Shown: positions 18,042 to 27,170, counted from the first letter of the stretch. The stretch: 64,000 nt of DNA from Acidovorax sp. 1608163 (GCF_003669015.1 NZ_CP033069.1:3234501-3298500); one strand, 5' to 3'. The notes: generated by a model from the sequence alone, not told the origin. A program made the numbers and translations.

Positions 18042-18061
18042 ACCATCGTGTTAGATGGCGT
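18042..18061. promoter_or_regulatory. Operator-like site, copy 2
   Basis: ACCATCGTGTTAGATGGCGT starts at 18042-18043 with CATC/GATG arms at 18044-18047 and 18054-18057, matching copy 1 at 17516. It sits between the divergent starts at 18010 and 18112. Confidence 0.6.
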
Positions 18062-18084
18062 TACCTGTTAGTGCGCCGAATCGT

Positions 18085-18102
18085 ACTACGAAAATCCGTA
18101 GT
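18085..18102. promoter_or_regulatory. Perfect inverted repeat before the repressor gene
   Basis: ACTACG-AAAATC-CGTAGT, with an extra half-site ACTACG at 18115-18120, inside the first codons of the repressor gene. Probably an operator of the repressor itself. Confidence 0.6.
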
Positions 18103-18111
18103 GAATCAAGC

Positions 18112-18828
18112 ATGACTACGAAAAAAGAGAAATTAAATCCAGAAATGGAGAGCTTGACTCGTGAAATAGGCAGCCGCCTGAAGGAGGAGCGGAAGCGTCT
18201 CCACTTGAAGGCTACGGATTTCGAGAGTCATGGTGGATGGCCTGCGAGCACCATCTATGGATGGGAGGCAGGAAAGGCCTCTCCAAAATCAGAGTTCTAT
18301 GCAGCCACAGCGGGGCTGGGTTTTGACGTGAACTACATCATCACCGGCCGCCGCACTACAGGCGCTCTGACAGGGCCAGCACCAGCCCCGGCAGGAGACG
18401 CAGACACCATCCGCATCCCCTTGTTCAGCGCCACCGGCAGCATGGGCAAGGGCAATGACCTCATCACCGAAGACGTGCTGATGGGTGAGATTCCTGTGTC
18501 GCGCCACTGGCTGGCGCTCAACGTGCCCCGCTCCCGGCCCGAGGCGCTGCAACTGGTGCACGCCTACGGCGACAGCATGCAGGGCACCCTGAATTCAGGC
18601 GACTTCGCCATTGTGGATACCGACTGCCAGGTGGCCGACATTGACGGCGTGTACGTGCTGCAGGCCAATGGCCAGCTGTTCATCAAGCGTGTGACGCGCC
18701 GCATTGATGGCGCCCATGTCATCACCAGCGACAACCCCAGCGTGCGCACGGTGGATGTGTTGGATGGCAGCCAGCCGGTGCGCATCTGCGGGCGAGTGGT
18801 GTATGGTTGGAACGGACGGCGTTTCTAG
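18112..18828 (+). CDS. Phage repressor, HTH plus S24 peptidase domain
   Basis: A 238-residue protein. The N-terminal HTH spans about residues 12-75 (SRLKEERKRLHLKATDFE, ASTIYGWEAGKASP). The C-terminal S24 domain has the nucleophilic Ser in YGDSMQGTL (about residue 157) and the Lys in LFIKRVTRR. LexA/CI-type repressors of this kind cleave themselves when RecA is activated, so the prophage would have been SOS-inducible. Divergent from the early operon, as repressor C is in P2. The start at 18112 is favoured by the position of the operator just upstream. Confidence 0.92.
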   Translation: MTTKKEKLNPEMESLTREIGSRLKEERKRLHLKATDFESHGGWPASTIYGWEAGKASPKSEFYAATAGLGFDVNYIITGRRTTGALTGPAPAPAGDADTIRIPLFSATGSMGKGNDLITEDVLMGEIPVSRHWLALNVPRSRPEALQLVHAYGDSMQGTLNSGDFAIVDTDCQVADIDGVYVLQANGQLFIKRVTRRIDGAHVITSDNPSVRTVDVLDGSQPVRICGRVVYGWNGRRF

Positions 18829-18897
18829 ACAACCCGTTGCATTGATTCAGCGACATTCATTGGATTCATGCTCGCATCTCGCGAACAAGGACACATC

Positions 18898-20064
18898 ATG
18901 GCAACCCAAAAAAAGGCCCCAAACCAAAGTGCCGCCCGTAGTGAAGCGCTGCCTGTTCATCAGCTAACTTTTGATTCGGAAAACCCCCGTTTCCCGAAGG
19001 AAATTGCAAGCGGTCCGACAGATAAGTTACTCGAAAGATTTATTCGTGATGAGCGTTTGCAAGAGATAGTTGACTCTATTGGAAATCACGGATTTTTTCC
19101 TGGTGAACCGCTTTTGGTTGTCAGCGCGGAAGAAAAAGATGAATTCGGCGATGATTTGTTTAAGGTTGTAGAAGGAAATCGGCGTCTTGCTGCCCTGAAG
19201 CTTCTTTCCGGGGAGCTGACACCGCCCAGCGGGCGAACAAATATTGCGGAAGCAATTGAGAAGGCTGAATTTCGCCCGCAAAAAGTTCCATGCTTAATAT
19301 TTGATAATGAGCAAGAAGTTCTGCGCTATTTGGGTTTCCGTCATATTACTGGGGTGAAAGCATGGGGAGCTCTCCAAAAAGCTCGGTATGCGGCCCGCCT
19401 TTGGGAAACCTACAAGAATAAGCCCCTTGATGAGGGGCTTAAGTTGCTTGCCAAAGAAATCGGTAGCAGATCAGACTACGTCGGTCAAATGCTTACATCC
19501 CTGGCGATATATGATCGTGCAGAGAAAAGCAAGTTTTTTGGTCTTGATCTTTCACCGGATGATATCGAGTTTTCTGTTCTTAGCACAGCACTTAGCTATG
19601 CCAATATTACCGATTATCTGAATCTTGATTCTCGAACAGATTTAAGGCTGAAGGGTATTGATGATAAGGCAACACAAGACCTTTTTGACTGGCTTTTTGT
19701 CTCAACCAATAAGCAAAAACCCGTTGTTAGTGAGTCGCGCGACCTTCGCAAGCTAGCTGCCATTGTTAATTCGGCAGACGCTGTTAAAGAACTCAAGGCT
19801 AATCGCCAGCTTAACGAAGCATATGAATTGAGCAAAGGGCCTGAGGTTGCTTTGGCTGATCTGTTGCGTGTTGCCAATCTGAAAATCAATTCAGCATTGA
19901 GTATGGTTTGGAAAGCGAATTCAGTTTCCGAGCAGCATGAGTTACTTGCCATGCAGATAAGCAAGGCGGCTCGAGCCTTGCTAAATGAGATCCAAGAATC
20001 GGTTGCCTCTGGAAATTCGCAGGTCGCCAAAAGCAAAAAGACCACTGCACGAAAGGCAGACTAA
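18898..20064 (+). CDS. ParB/Srx-domain protein, cargo gene
   Basis: A 388-residue protein. The N-terminal third is a ParB/sulfiredoxin-like domain: FDSENPRFPKE, LQEIVDSIGNHGFFPGEPLL and the nucleotide-binding motif VVEGNRRLAALKLL. The middle has a ParB-like HTH region (LLAKEIGSRSDYVGQMLTSL). It lacks a ParA partner. The base composition is clearly more AT-rich than the flanking phage genes, a sign of recent acquisition. Its stop overlaps the start of the next gene (TAATG), so the two are one unit. ParB-fold proteins bind CTP, and some act as nucleases; here a role in phage defence is inferred from the company it keeps. Confidence 0.85.
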   Translation: MATQKKAPNQSAARSEALPVHQLTFDSENPRFPKEIASGPTDKLLERFIRDERLQEIVDSIGNHGFFPGEPLLVVSAEEKDEFGDDLFKVVEGNRRLAALKLLSGELTPPSGRTNIAEAIEKAEFRPQKVPCLIFDNEQEVLRYLGFRHITGVKAWGALQKARYAARLWETYKNKPLDEGLKLLAKEIGSRSDYVGQMLTSLAIYDRAEKSKFFGLDLSPDDIEFSVLSTALSYANITDYLNLDSRTDLRLKGIDDKATQDLFDWLFVSTNKQKPVVSESRDLRKLAAIVNSADAVKELKANRQLNEAYELSKGPEVALADLLRVANLKINSALSMVWKANSVSEQHELLAMQISKAARALLNEIQESVASGNSQVAKSKKTTARKAD

Positions 20065-21158
20065 TGGTCACAGCAACGCGAGTCCCCAAAACAAAGCCTA
20101 ACAAAGCTCTAATGCCTTTAGTCGCAGGCCGAATTAGTAGGCCGACCCAAGCTGATGGTCATAAGTGGTGCGATTTTATTGAGCTACGGTGCTTGCTGAG
20201 CAGTGAAGCGCGCTTCTCTCGTGGACAGGTACTAGAGGTTTTGGATGATTCAGCTCAGCTCTATGGGGAGGTTACGGATTCCGATGATCCGTTGCTGGAT
20301 ATCGACCTGCCAGGCGATGGAATTGAGAGTGACGACGAGAGCGAAGCAGACTTGTTGCCCGATGCTTCCCCCGTGAGAAACAGCGTCAGAAATGAGGCGA
20401 AGGCCGCAGAGTGGTTTTCCCATCTGGAATTTAGACAAAAAATCTTTGGTGCTTCATACCCTTTCGAGATAAGTGAAGACCGGCAAGAACTTTGTTTGCG
20501 GCCTACCCTCGACGAATCGCAACGCCTGTACATCCAGTTGCTCCTATCGTCTAGTCTCAGAACGATTCCGAAGAAGCGGTGGCCAGACCTTACAGAGCCA
20601 TTTGAGGAAGTTTCTGAAAAAATATTTTCATCTCTAATGCCAAAGGGCTGGAATGTGCACAGATTTGGCGCAAAGGGCTCTACAAGATACACCGGTAAGC
20701 TTTATGAAAAGCTGGCGGCGCTTGCGAAAGATATAAGAGCTGAATTTACCGCACCCCGCCACTACTATAGTGAGAGAAATACCGGTGATGGTGGATTGGA
20801 TTTGGTCGCGTGGCATTCTATGGGCGACGAGAGAATATGCATTCCTGCAGCATTGGCCCAATGTGGCTGTGTTGCGGATGACTGGACCATGAAGACATTG
20901 GAAGCCTCACCCGCAAGACTAGGTGCAAATTTGAGGAGTCCAGTTCCCTGGACAGCCTATTATTTCATGCCCCAGGATTTACTATTCAATGCTGGCAATA
21001 CAACAGATTGGCATCAAGGCAATGATTTGACAAATGCCATTATTATTGACAGGTACCGTCTAATCAAGCTGGCCTCTGATTACGATTTGCTTCAAACTGG
21101 GGGGTTAACCAGCAAAATCGTTGACGAAGCCCTCGCTTTTAAAAGTAATGCTGTCTAG
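20064..21158 (+). CDS. Putative nuclease-like protein coupled to the ParB-domain protein
   Basis: A 364-residue protein with no family that I can name for certain. The stretch NTGDGGLDLVAWHSMGDE (about 235-252) followed by PAALAQCGC resembles the D...(E/Q)-x-(K/C) core of PD-(D/E)XK restriction-like nucleases. Residues 75-100 are very acidic (DDPLLDIDLPGDGIESDDES). No membrane segment. It is AT-rich like its partner and starts inside the partner's stop codon. It ends tail to tail with the methyltransferase gene, both stops reading from the same CTAG at 21155-21158. Confidence 0.7.
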   Translation: MVTATRVPKTKPNKALMPLVAGRISRPTQADGHKWCDFIELRCLLSSEARFSRGQVLEVLDDSAQLYGEVTDSDDPLLDIDLPGDGIESDDESEADLLPDASPVRNSVRNEAKAAEWFSHLEFRQKIFGASYPFEISEDRQELCLRPTLDESQRLYIQLLLSSSLRTIPKKRWPDLTEPFEEVSEKIFSSLMPKGWNVHRFGAKGSTRYTGKLYEKLAALAKDIRAEFTAPRHYYSERNTGDGGLDLVAWHSMGDERICIPAALAQCGCVADDWTMKTLEASPARLGANLRSPVPWTAYYFMPQDLLFNAGNTTDWHQGNDLTNAIIIDRYRLIKLASDYDLLQTGGLTSKIVDEALAFKSNAV

Positions 21159-22111
21159 TACCAAACTGCCTGCGGGATTGCTCGCGCAACCGCTTCGAAC
21201 AACGGTGGAGGTACCGCATTTCCCGCCACCTTGTATTTCATGTCCAAGCTTCCAGCGTTTGTGTCTGGAAATTTGAAGTTCTTCGCAAATCCTTGAATGC
21301 GTGCCGCCTCACGATAGGTGAAACGTCGCGCAGGGGCATCCGTCTCAAATTTCCATTCGTTATGCTGCACCTTGATCATCTTAGGGCTGACGGGATGCAA
21401 CGGCATATGGCGAGGGTTAGCCACAATGGTTCGGGATGCCTCATCCCATCCGTTGCGGCGATCGCGCGACATGTAGTACCAGTGAAACTCTCTGGCGTAG
21501 AACTCGCCTTCTGGCCACTCGGGCAGATCTCCGATGGCATCACGGATAGTCACCGCGGGGTTCTCAAAACCTTCACCGTGCGTCCGTAGGGGGAACTGGT
21601 ACTCCACATCAATGTCGTTCCGAATGCCGACAATGAAAATGCGCCTACGCTCTTGAGCAACGCCGAAATGCGCAGCGTTGAGCACCTCCGCCTTAACCTT
21701 GTAGCCAGCTTCGGTAAAAACCTTAAATTGGTCTTCCAGCAAGTGCCTGAAGTTGTTACGCACCATGCCAGAGACATTCTCGACAATGAACGCTTTGGGC
21801 TTGATGAGGCCGAGCGCCCGGGCAAACTCTAAGTACAGCGTGTTGATCTTTGCTTCAGGCTTGCGCACACCACCCTGGCTGAAGCCTTGACAGGGGTAGC
21901 AGCCCACCAAGAGGTCGGCTTTGGGGAAGTGCTCGATCTTGGACACATCTTTGACCACATAGTCGGTCTCTGGGTGGTTGGCCAAGTACACGTCACGTGC
22001 ATACGGCAGGATATCGTTGGCCATGACCACTTCGAATCCTGTAGCAAGAACTCCAGCGTCAGAGCCGCCGCAACCGGAAAATAGTGATACAGCTTTCATA
22101 TCTGAGGGCAT
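21155..22111 (-). CDS. DNA (cytosine-5) methyltransferase
   Basis: A 318-residue C5 methyltransferase with motif I LFSGCGGSDAGVLATGF, motif IV GCYPCQGFSQGG (catalytic Cys), motif VI AFIVENVSGMV, motif VIII AQERRRIFIVG and motif X YKVAGNAVPPPL. It methylates cytosine in double-stranded DNA at a site set by the variable region about 175-250, which cannot be read here. Divergent from an HNH endonuclease gene across 171 bp, so the pair could be a restriction-modification system. An alternative start lies 4 codons in (MKAVSLFSGC). Confidence 0.95.
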   Translation of the reverse strand: MPSDMKAVSLFSGCGGSDAGVLATGFEVVMANDILPYARDVYLANHPETDYVVKDVSKIEHFPKADLLVGCYPCQGFSQGGVRKPEAKINTLYLEFARALGLIKPKAFIVENVSGMVRNNFRHLLEDQFKVFTEAGYKVKAEVLNAAHFGVAQERRRIFIVGIRNDIDVEYQFPLRTHGEGFENPAVTIRDAIGDLPEWPEGEFYAREFHWYYMSRDRRNGWDEASRTIVANPRHMPLHPVSPKMIKVQHNEWKFETDAPARRFTYREAARIQGFAKNFKFPDTNAGSLDMKYKVAGNAVPPPLFEAVARAIPQAVWY

Positions 22112-22282
22112 TAGGGTGTTGTGAGTGTAAAACTCAATCGGGGTGCGTAGCAGCCCAAGAAAACAGCGAAATATCAGTCAATGACCCGCTGGGCAAGTGT
22201 ACTACGCTATCAAATTTGAAGTGAAATTGTTTGGCACTTTTTGTGCACACGTGTGCACAGACTAGAAAAAACGGGATTCGTG

Positions 22283-23227
22283 ATGCGATATTGGTGGGTG
22301 AATCACAAGCAGACATCGAGGCAAGAGCTGGGAGGCGGCTACCTGTGGTCTCCCGTGCGTGAAGCCAGCGGCGCCCGCAGCCAGTTTTACGACAACATGA
22401 GAATCGCCGCGCCAGGTGATGCGGTGTTGTCGTTCTCAGGCGGCATCATTCGGCATCTTGGCCGAGTAGCCGATTTCGCCAGCCCGGCCCCCAAGCCCGA
22501 TAGTTTCGGCGCGGTTGGCGACTATTGGAGCGACAGTGGTTGGCTCCTGCCCGTGGCATGGGAAGAGCTGCCGGCAGCCATCAGCCCAAAGCAAATCATT
22601 GAGGAACTGGCTCCGTTGCTTCCAGCCAAATATTCCCCGATCCACCCGGAATCAGGTAACGGCAATCAAAAGGCCTATTTGGCAGAAATCAGCGCAGCCC
22701 TGTTCGAAAAGCTGACCGGGCAAATGCTGGCTGAAGCACCTCAATCAGCGCTTCAAGCTAGCACAACCAAGGCACTGGCCAGCATTGAAGACTCCATTGC
22801 AACCCAAGTCATTCAAGACCCCGGACTGGATGCCACAACAAAACAGCAGGTTGTCCTCGCACGCAATGGTCAGGGCCTATTTCGCTCCCGTGTATTCGCG
22901 CTGGAGCAGTCGTGCAGACTAACCCGTGTGAGTACACCTGCATTGCTCATTGCAAGCCACATCAAGCCATGGAGATCATGCAGCACAGCCGCGGAACGGC
23001 TGGATGGAGCCAACGGCCTGCTGCTCGCACCCCACGTGGACCGTTTGTTTGACAAAGGGTTCATCAGCTTCACAGAAGCTGGTGGAGTGTTGGTATCGCC
23101 GCGCCTAGATACCAACGATCTGAGGCGCCTGGGGCTTGCCGAGGCATGCGCGGCAGGATGCCCACCCTTCGCTGAGAGGCATATGCCTTACCTCAATTTC
23201 CATCGAGAGAATGTGTTTTTGAAATAA
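22283..23227 (+). CDS. HNH endonuclease with N-terminal EVE-like domain
   Basis: A 314-residue protein. The N-terminal part, MRYWWVNHKQTSRQELGGGY with LWSPVREASGARSQFYDNMR, resembles EVE/PUA-like domains, which in restriction enzymes read modified bases. The C-terminal part is an HNH nuclease: LIASHIKPWRSC, NGLLLAPHVDRLFDKGFISF. Its start at 22283 is preferred because the domain begins there. It is probably the restriction partner of the divergent methyltransferase, or alone a modification-dependent nuclease. Confidence 0.9.
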   Translation: MRYWWVNHKQTSRQELGGGYLWSPVREASGARSQFYDNMRIAAPGDAVLSFSGGIIRHLGRVADFASPAPKPDSFGAVGDYWSDSGWLLPVAWEELPAAISPKQIIEELAPLLPAKYSPIHPESGNGNQKAYLAEISAALFEKLTGQMLAEAPQSALQASTTKALASIEDSIATQVIQDPGLDATTKQQVVLARNGQGLFRSRVFALEQSCRLTRVSTPALLIASHIKPWRSCSTAAERLDGANGLLLAPHVDRLFDKGFISFTEAGGVLVSPRLDTNDLRRLGLAEACAAGCPPFAERHMPYLNFHRENVFLK

Positions 23228-23306
23228 GCGCTTCGCAATATTTCGAGTGACCAGGGCTTCGAAAGCAATTCTCTCCACCCTGCGGGGGCAACATCAAAAT
23301 CTGGTC

Positions 23307-23492
23307 TCACCGCTCCTGGGCAATGCCCTTGCCGCCTATTACGGCATTGAACGTGTACTCAGCACGCCCCCTGCCCGCCTTAGCTTCTGCCAGAGCTTCG
23401 CGCAATCCTGGCAGGCTTTCTCCCGCATCTGCCTCGATAGCCCTCGCCACCTGCTCCACGTTCAAGTCTTTAAGTTCCTGGCAGCTGTTCAT
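23307..23492 (-). CDS. Small helical protein, unknown
   Basis: A 61-residue protein, MNSCQELKDLNVEQVARAIE then GLREALAEAKAGRGRAEYTF. It resembles small phage or antitoxin-type proteins only in general character. It lies between the cargo and the terminator of gene D. Confidence 0.45.
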   Translation of the reverse strand: MNSCQELKDLNVEQVARAIEADAGESLPGLREALAEAKAGRGRAEYTFNAVIGGKGIAQER

Positions 23493-23599
23493 CACTTCGC
23501 TCTCCCGATCACTGCGCAGATTTAAATGTACACACCGGGCTCTTGAGGTGCATATATTTTCCCGGTCCGAATAAATTCTTGATATTGCGCAGGCAGCAA

Positions 23600-23622
23600 A
23601 AAGCCCGCACGGTGGCGGGCTT
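23600..23622 (-). terminator. Terminator after late gene D
   Basis: Stem AAGCCCGC / GCGGGCTT with a 6-base loop; the T-run is on the minus strand, matching the end of the D transcript. Confidence 0.8.
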
Positions 23623-23648
23623 GGTGTCTGCGCTTGGGCTGGTGGTGT

Positions 23649-24452
23649 TCAGTCCGTTTCCTTGGTTTCCTTGTCGTTCTTCGCCCCCTTAATCTCCAAC
23701 TCCAACCGGGTTGCAAGGCCGTTTCCATCCAGGCTGTGTTCTACGGTTTTGCACAGCCAGCCGGTGCCGTCGATCTCGGGTTTCCAGCCGCGCACGTTGA
23801 CGGGGGTCTGCACCATCAATGCGGGTTGACCGATGGCCAGCGTGATTTCCAGCGTGGCGGCCCCGCGCCCGATGCGCCCCAGCTCTGCCTCTGCGGCGGC
23901 CTTGGCTGCGTCTTCGTTGGCGTAGCTGTCGCGCAGGGTCTTGAGGTTCTTTTCTGTGCCGGCAATGGCGGCTTTCTTCTCTGCCGCGCGGGGGTCTTGC
24001 CAGTGCGCACGCACGCCCGTGTAGCTGTCGCGGGCGGCGCTGTGGTAGCGGTGGCGGTCGCCGTCACTGCGGGTCAGCAAGATGGCGTCCAGTTCCTTGC
24101 CGCTGCTGTTCTTGGTGCTGCCGATGGGCAGAAACACCAGGCGGCCTTTTTTGACCGTGGCCACGGCATCGTGCTGGCGGCCCAGGCGGGTGAGGAAATG
24201 CACGTCGCTTTCGTTGGTCTGGTCGATGTGCTGCACGGGCTTGGCGGCCAGGCTTTCGTCCACCTTGGCCTGCAATTTGTTCTTGGCGGCAATGTCCCGC
24301 ACGATCTGGCCCAGGGTGGTGTCGTGCCAGCTTTGGCTGGCACGCTGGCGCAAGGTGCTGCGCAGCTCGGCACTGCGGCAGCGAATGTCCACCGTGTCGG
24401 GGGTGCCCCGGTGCTCGATTTCATCCACGGTGAAGCTGCCCTTGTCCACCAT
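23649..24452 (-). pseudogene. D: Late control protein D (P2 gpD family), N-terminally truncated
   Basis: A 267-residue frame from an internal Met, containing the gpD hallmarks VDKGSFTVDEIEHRG, IRCRSAELRSTLRQR, TNESDVHFLTRLGRQHDA and an intact C-terminal region. gpD is a tail/baseplate hub protein of P2-like phages. About the first 70 residues of a normal gpD are missing; upstream the frame runs only a short way before meeting the truncated terminase gene on the opposite strand. The junction lies at about 24453-24480, so the gene was cut by a deletion. Confidence 0.85.
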
Positions 24453-24474
24453 GCCTGTGTGCTGGTAGAAGCGC

Positions 24475-25892
24475 GCAACGCAGGGCCAAAGAAGGCGCGC
24501 GGCAAAAACTATCTATCTGAGGAACAGGTAGAGCAGCTGAAAAGCGCTTTCCTTGATTCGCTTTTTAAGTACCAGCTTGGCTGGTGGCAGAACAGCCAGC
24601 AGCGCACGCGGGCCATCCTCAAGTCTCGTCAGATTGGCGCCACTTGGTACTTTGCGCGCGAGGCGCTGATTGATGCGCTGGAGACTGGGCGGAATCAGAT
24701 TTTCCTGTCTGCCAGCAAGGCTCAGGCCCACATCTTCAAACAGTACATCTGCGCGTTTGTGCATGAGGTCACTGGCGTGGAGCTGAAGGGCGATCCCATC
24801 GTTTTGGCCAATGGCGCAACGCTGTACTTTCTGGGCAGCAATGCACGCACGGCCCAGGGCTATCACGGCAACTTCTACTTTGACGAGTTCTTTTGGACTC
24901 AGGACTTTGAGCGCCTTAACAAGGTGGCCAGCGGCATGGCCATGCACAAGAAGTGGCGCAAGACGTACTTCAGCACGCCCAGCAGCATTCAGCATGCGGC
25001 GTATGCGTTCTGGTCGGGCCTGCGCGTCAAGAAGAAGACCAAGATTGAAGTGGACTTGACCCACGCGCGCCTGGCTGGTGGCTTCACTGGCGAGGATCGG
25101 GTGTGGCGCAACATCGTCACGATCATGGATGCGTTCGCGGGCGGCTGTGACCTGTTCGACCTTGAAGAGTTGAAGCTGGAGTATTCCGACGCGGAGTTCG
25201 CCAATCTGCTGATGTGCGGGTTTGTCGATGATTCGTTCTCTGTGTTCCCGCTCTCGATGCTGCAGGGCTGCATGGTGGACAGCTGGGAACTGTGGAGCGA
25301 TTTCAAGCAATTCAGCCAGCGGCCCTATGGATGGTTGCCGGTGTGGGTTGGCTATGACCCAAGCCACACGGGTGACGCAGCCGGCTTGGTGGTGCTGGCA
25401 CCACCCACACGTCCAGGTGGCGTGCTCAGAGTGCTGCACCAAGAGCAGTTCAAGGGAATGGACTACGAGGCCCAGGCGAAGGCCATCAAAGCGATCACCG
25501 AAAAATACAACGTGACCGCCATTACGGTAGACACCACTGGCATGGGCGAAGGCGTTTACCAACTTGTCCAGAAGTTCTTCCCCTCAGTGCGAGGACTTAA
25601 CTACAGCGTGGAACGCAAAACCATGCTGGTGCTCAAGGCACTACAGGTCATCAAGTCAGGCCGGCTTGAGTTCGACGCCGCGAACAAAGACCTTGCCGCC
25701 AGCCTGATGGCCATCAAGCGCGAGCTGACAGCCAGTGGACGCAATGTCACCTATGCAGCCGGCCGAAGTCAGGAAACCGGCCACTCCGATCTTGCGTGGG
25801 CCCTTCTGAATGCGCTCAGCAATGAGCCCTTGGAAACAGGCACCGACCTGGCCACACCGCAGGGCCAATCCTTCTTTGTTATCTCTGACTGA
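24475..25892 (+). pseudogene. P: Terminase large subunit (P2 gpP family), N-terminally truncated
   Basis: About 470 residues in frame to the stop, starting near RNAGPKKARGKNYLSEEQ. The ATPase core is present: ILKSRQIGATWYFAREAL (Walker A region), FLSASKAQAHIFKQYI, NFYFDEFFW (Walker B) and the nuclease domain WVGYDPSHTGDAAGLVV, with ITVDTTGMGEGVYQLV. gpP packages phage DNA. A full gpP has about 590 residues; the first roughly 110-120, with the DNA-binding part, are absent, and no start codon with a ribosome-binding site precedes the remnant. A long open frame continues upstream antisense to D, but that is fortuitous. Confidence 0.88.
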
Positions 25893-25894
25893 CC

Positions 25895-26971
25895 ATGACG
25901 AAACGAAACCGCCGCGCGCAGGCTCAAGCGCAACACACCACCGCTGCAGCCGCCCCGCCTGCGCCAATTTCCACGGCCCCCGCTCAGTCCTTTGCGTTTG
26001 ACCTCGGAGACCCTGAGCCAGTCATCGGCGGGCGTTCTGCGCTGCTGGAGTACGCGGAATGCCTGCAGTCTGGTGACTGGTACGAACCACCCGTTAGCCT
26101 GTCCGCCCTGGCCCGCCTGCTGCGCGTGGGTGCGCACCACGAATCCGCCTTGCGTTTCAAGATCAATGTGCTGGCCAGCACATTCATTCCCTCACCAGCC
26201 CTCAGTGCGGAGGCGTTCAGCGGCTTTGCGCTGGATTACATGGTGCTGGGCAATGCCTATTTGGAGCGCCGCCGTAACCGGCTGGGCGATCTGCTGGAAC
26301 TGCGCCACGCGCTTGGCAAGTACACCCGGCGCGGCCTTGAGGCTGGCCGCTTCTTCTTTGTCACTGACCTGCAGAGCCCGCATGAATTCCCGCGCAACGA
26401 TCTTTTCCAGCTGCGCGAGCCTGACATTCATCAGGAAATCTATGGACTTCCTCCATACCTTGGCGCCCTTCAGTCGGCCATGTTGAATGAATCGGCAACC
26501 CTGTTCCGCCGCCGCTACTACAACAACGGCAGCCACGCGGGCTTCATCTTGTATTTGACCGATGCAGCCCAGTCGCAGGGAGACGTAGACAAGATGCGCG
26601 AGCAGCTGACCAAAGCCAAGGGCGCGGGCAATTTCAAAAACCTTTTCTACTATGCCCCAGGCGGCAAGAAGGAAGGGATTCAACTTATCCCGATTGGCGA
26701 GGTCGCCGCCAAAGATGACTTTCTGAACATCAAGAACACCAGCCGCGATGACGTGCTGGCCGCGCACCGCGTGCCCCCGCAGCTGATGGGCATGTTGCCC
26801 AACAATGTGGGGGGCTTCGGGGACGTGGAAAAGGCCGCAAAGGTGTTCGCCCGCAATGAGATTGCACCGCTTCAGGCACGCATGTCCCATGCCATCAACA
26901 CCTGGGCAGGCAGCACGGTGTGCAGCTTCAAACCCTACCTGCTGGAAGACGCCCCAGCGGCCACCGCATAG
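25895..26971 (+). CDS. Q: Phage portal protein, P2 gpQ/PBSX family
   Basis: A 358-residue protein of normal length for gpQ (344 in P2), with FALDYMVLGNAYLERRRNRL, LREPDIHQEIYGLPPYLGAL, FRRRYYNNGSHAGFILYL and HRVPPQLMGMLPNNVGGFGD. The portal forms the DNA entry ring of the capsid. It starts 3 bp after P, and unlike D and P it is complete; it now has no capsid partner. Confidence 0.93.
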   Translation: MTKRNRRAQAQAQHTTAAAAPPAPISTAPAQSFAFDLGDPEPVIGGRSALLEYAECLQSGDWYEPPVSLSALARLLRVGAHHESALRFKINVLASTFIPSPALSAEAFSGFALDYMVLGNAYLERRRNRLGDLLELRHALGKYTRRGLEAGRFFFVTDLQSPHEFPRNDLFQLREPDIHQEIYGLPPYLGALQSAMLNESATLFRRRYYNNGSHAGFILYLTDAAQSQGDVDKMREQLTKAKGAGNFKNLFYYAPGGKKEGIQLIPIGEVAAKDDFLNIKNTSRDDVLAAHRVPPQLMGMLPNNVGGFGDVEKAAKVFARNEIAPLQARMSHAINTWAGSTVCSFKPYLLEDAPAATA

Positions 26972-26997
26972 CGCACAGCCCAACCAAGCCCCATAGG

Positions 26998-27022
26998 AGC
27001 CCGCCAAGCGCGGGCTTTTTTT
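26998..27022 (+). terminator. Terminator after portal gene Q
   Basis: AGCCCGC / GCGGGCT stem, followed by seven Ts, 27 bp after the stop codon. Confidence 0.9.
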
Positions 27023-27144
27023 CGTCCTGCCCGTGCCCTGCCGCGCTGCTCCAAGGTCCCACAGCGGCCCGCACAGCGCGCCCCAGCACCCACGGCAGCC
27101 GCCCCCCGGCCCGCCTGCCACCCCTAACCCCACCTTACCCCCTG

Positions 27145-27170
27145 GCGCGCAGTCGAGACCCCGCCGCGCC
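27145..27170 (-). other. Candidate cos region
   Basis: On the minus strand this reads GGCGGGG, five bases, then ACTGCGCGC. I recall the P2 cohesive-end region as GGCGGGG-N5-ACTGCGCGC, and cos lies next to Q in P2, as here. The spacer 27023-27316 is otherwise very GC-rich and shows no gene. Confidence 0.4.

Noticed and set aside
23634..25892. A single 752-codon plus-strand frame running from antisense-D into terminase
   Set aside because: The first part is antisense to the truncated D gene; only the C-terminal 470 codons carry terminase motifs. It is a fortuitous continuation across the deletion junction.
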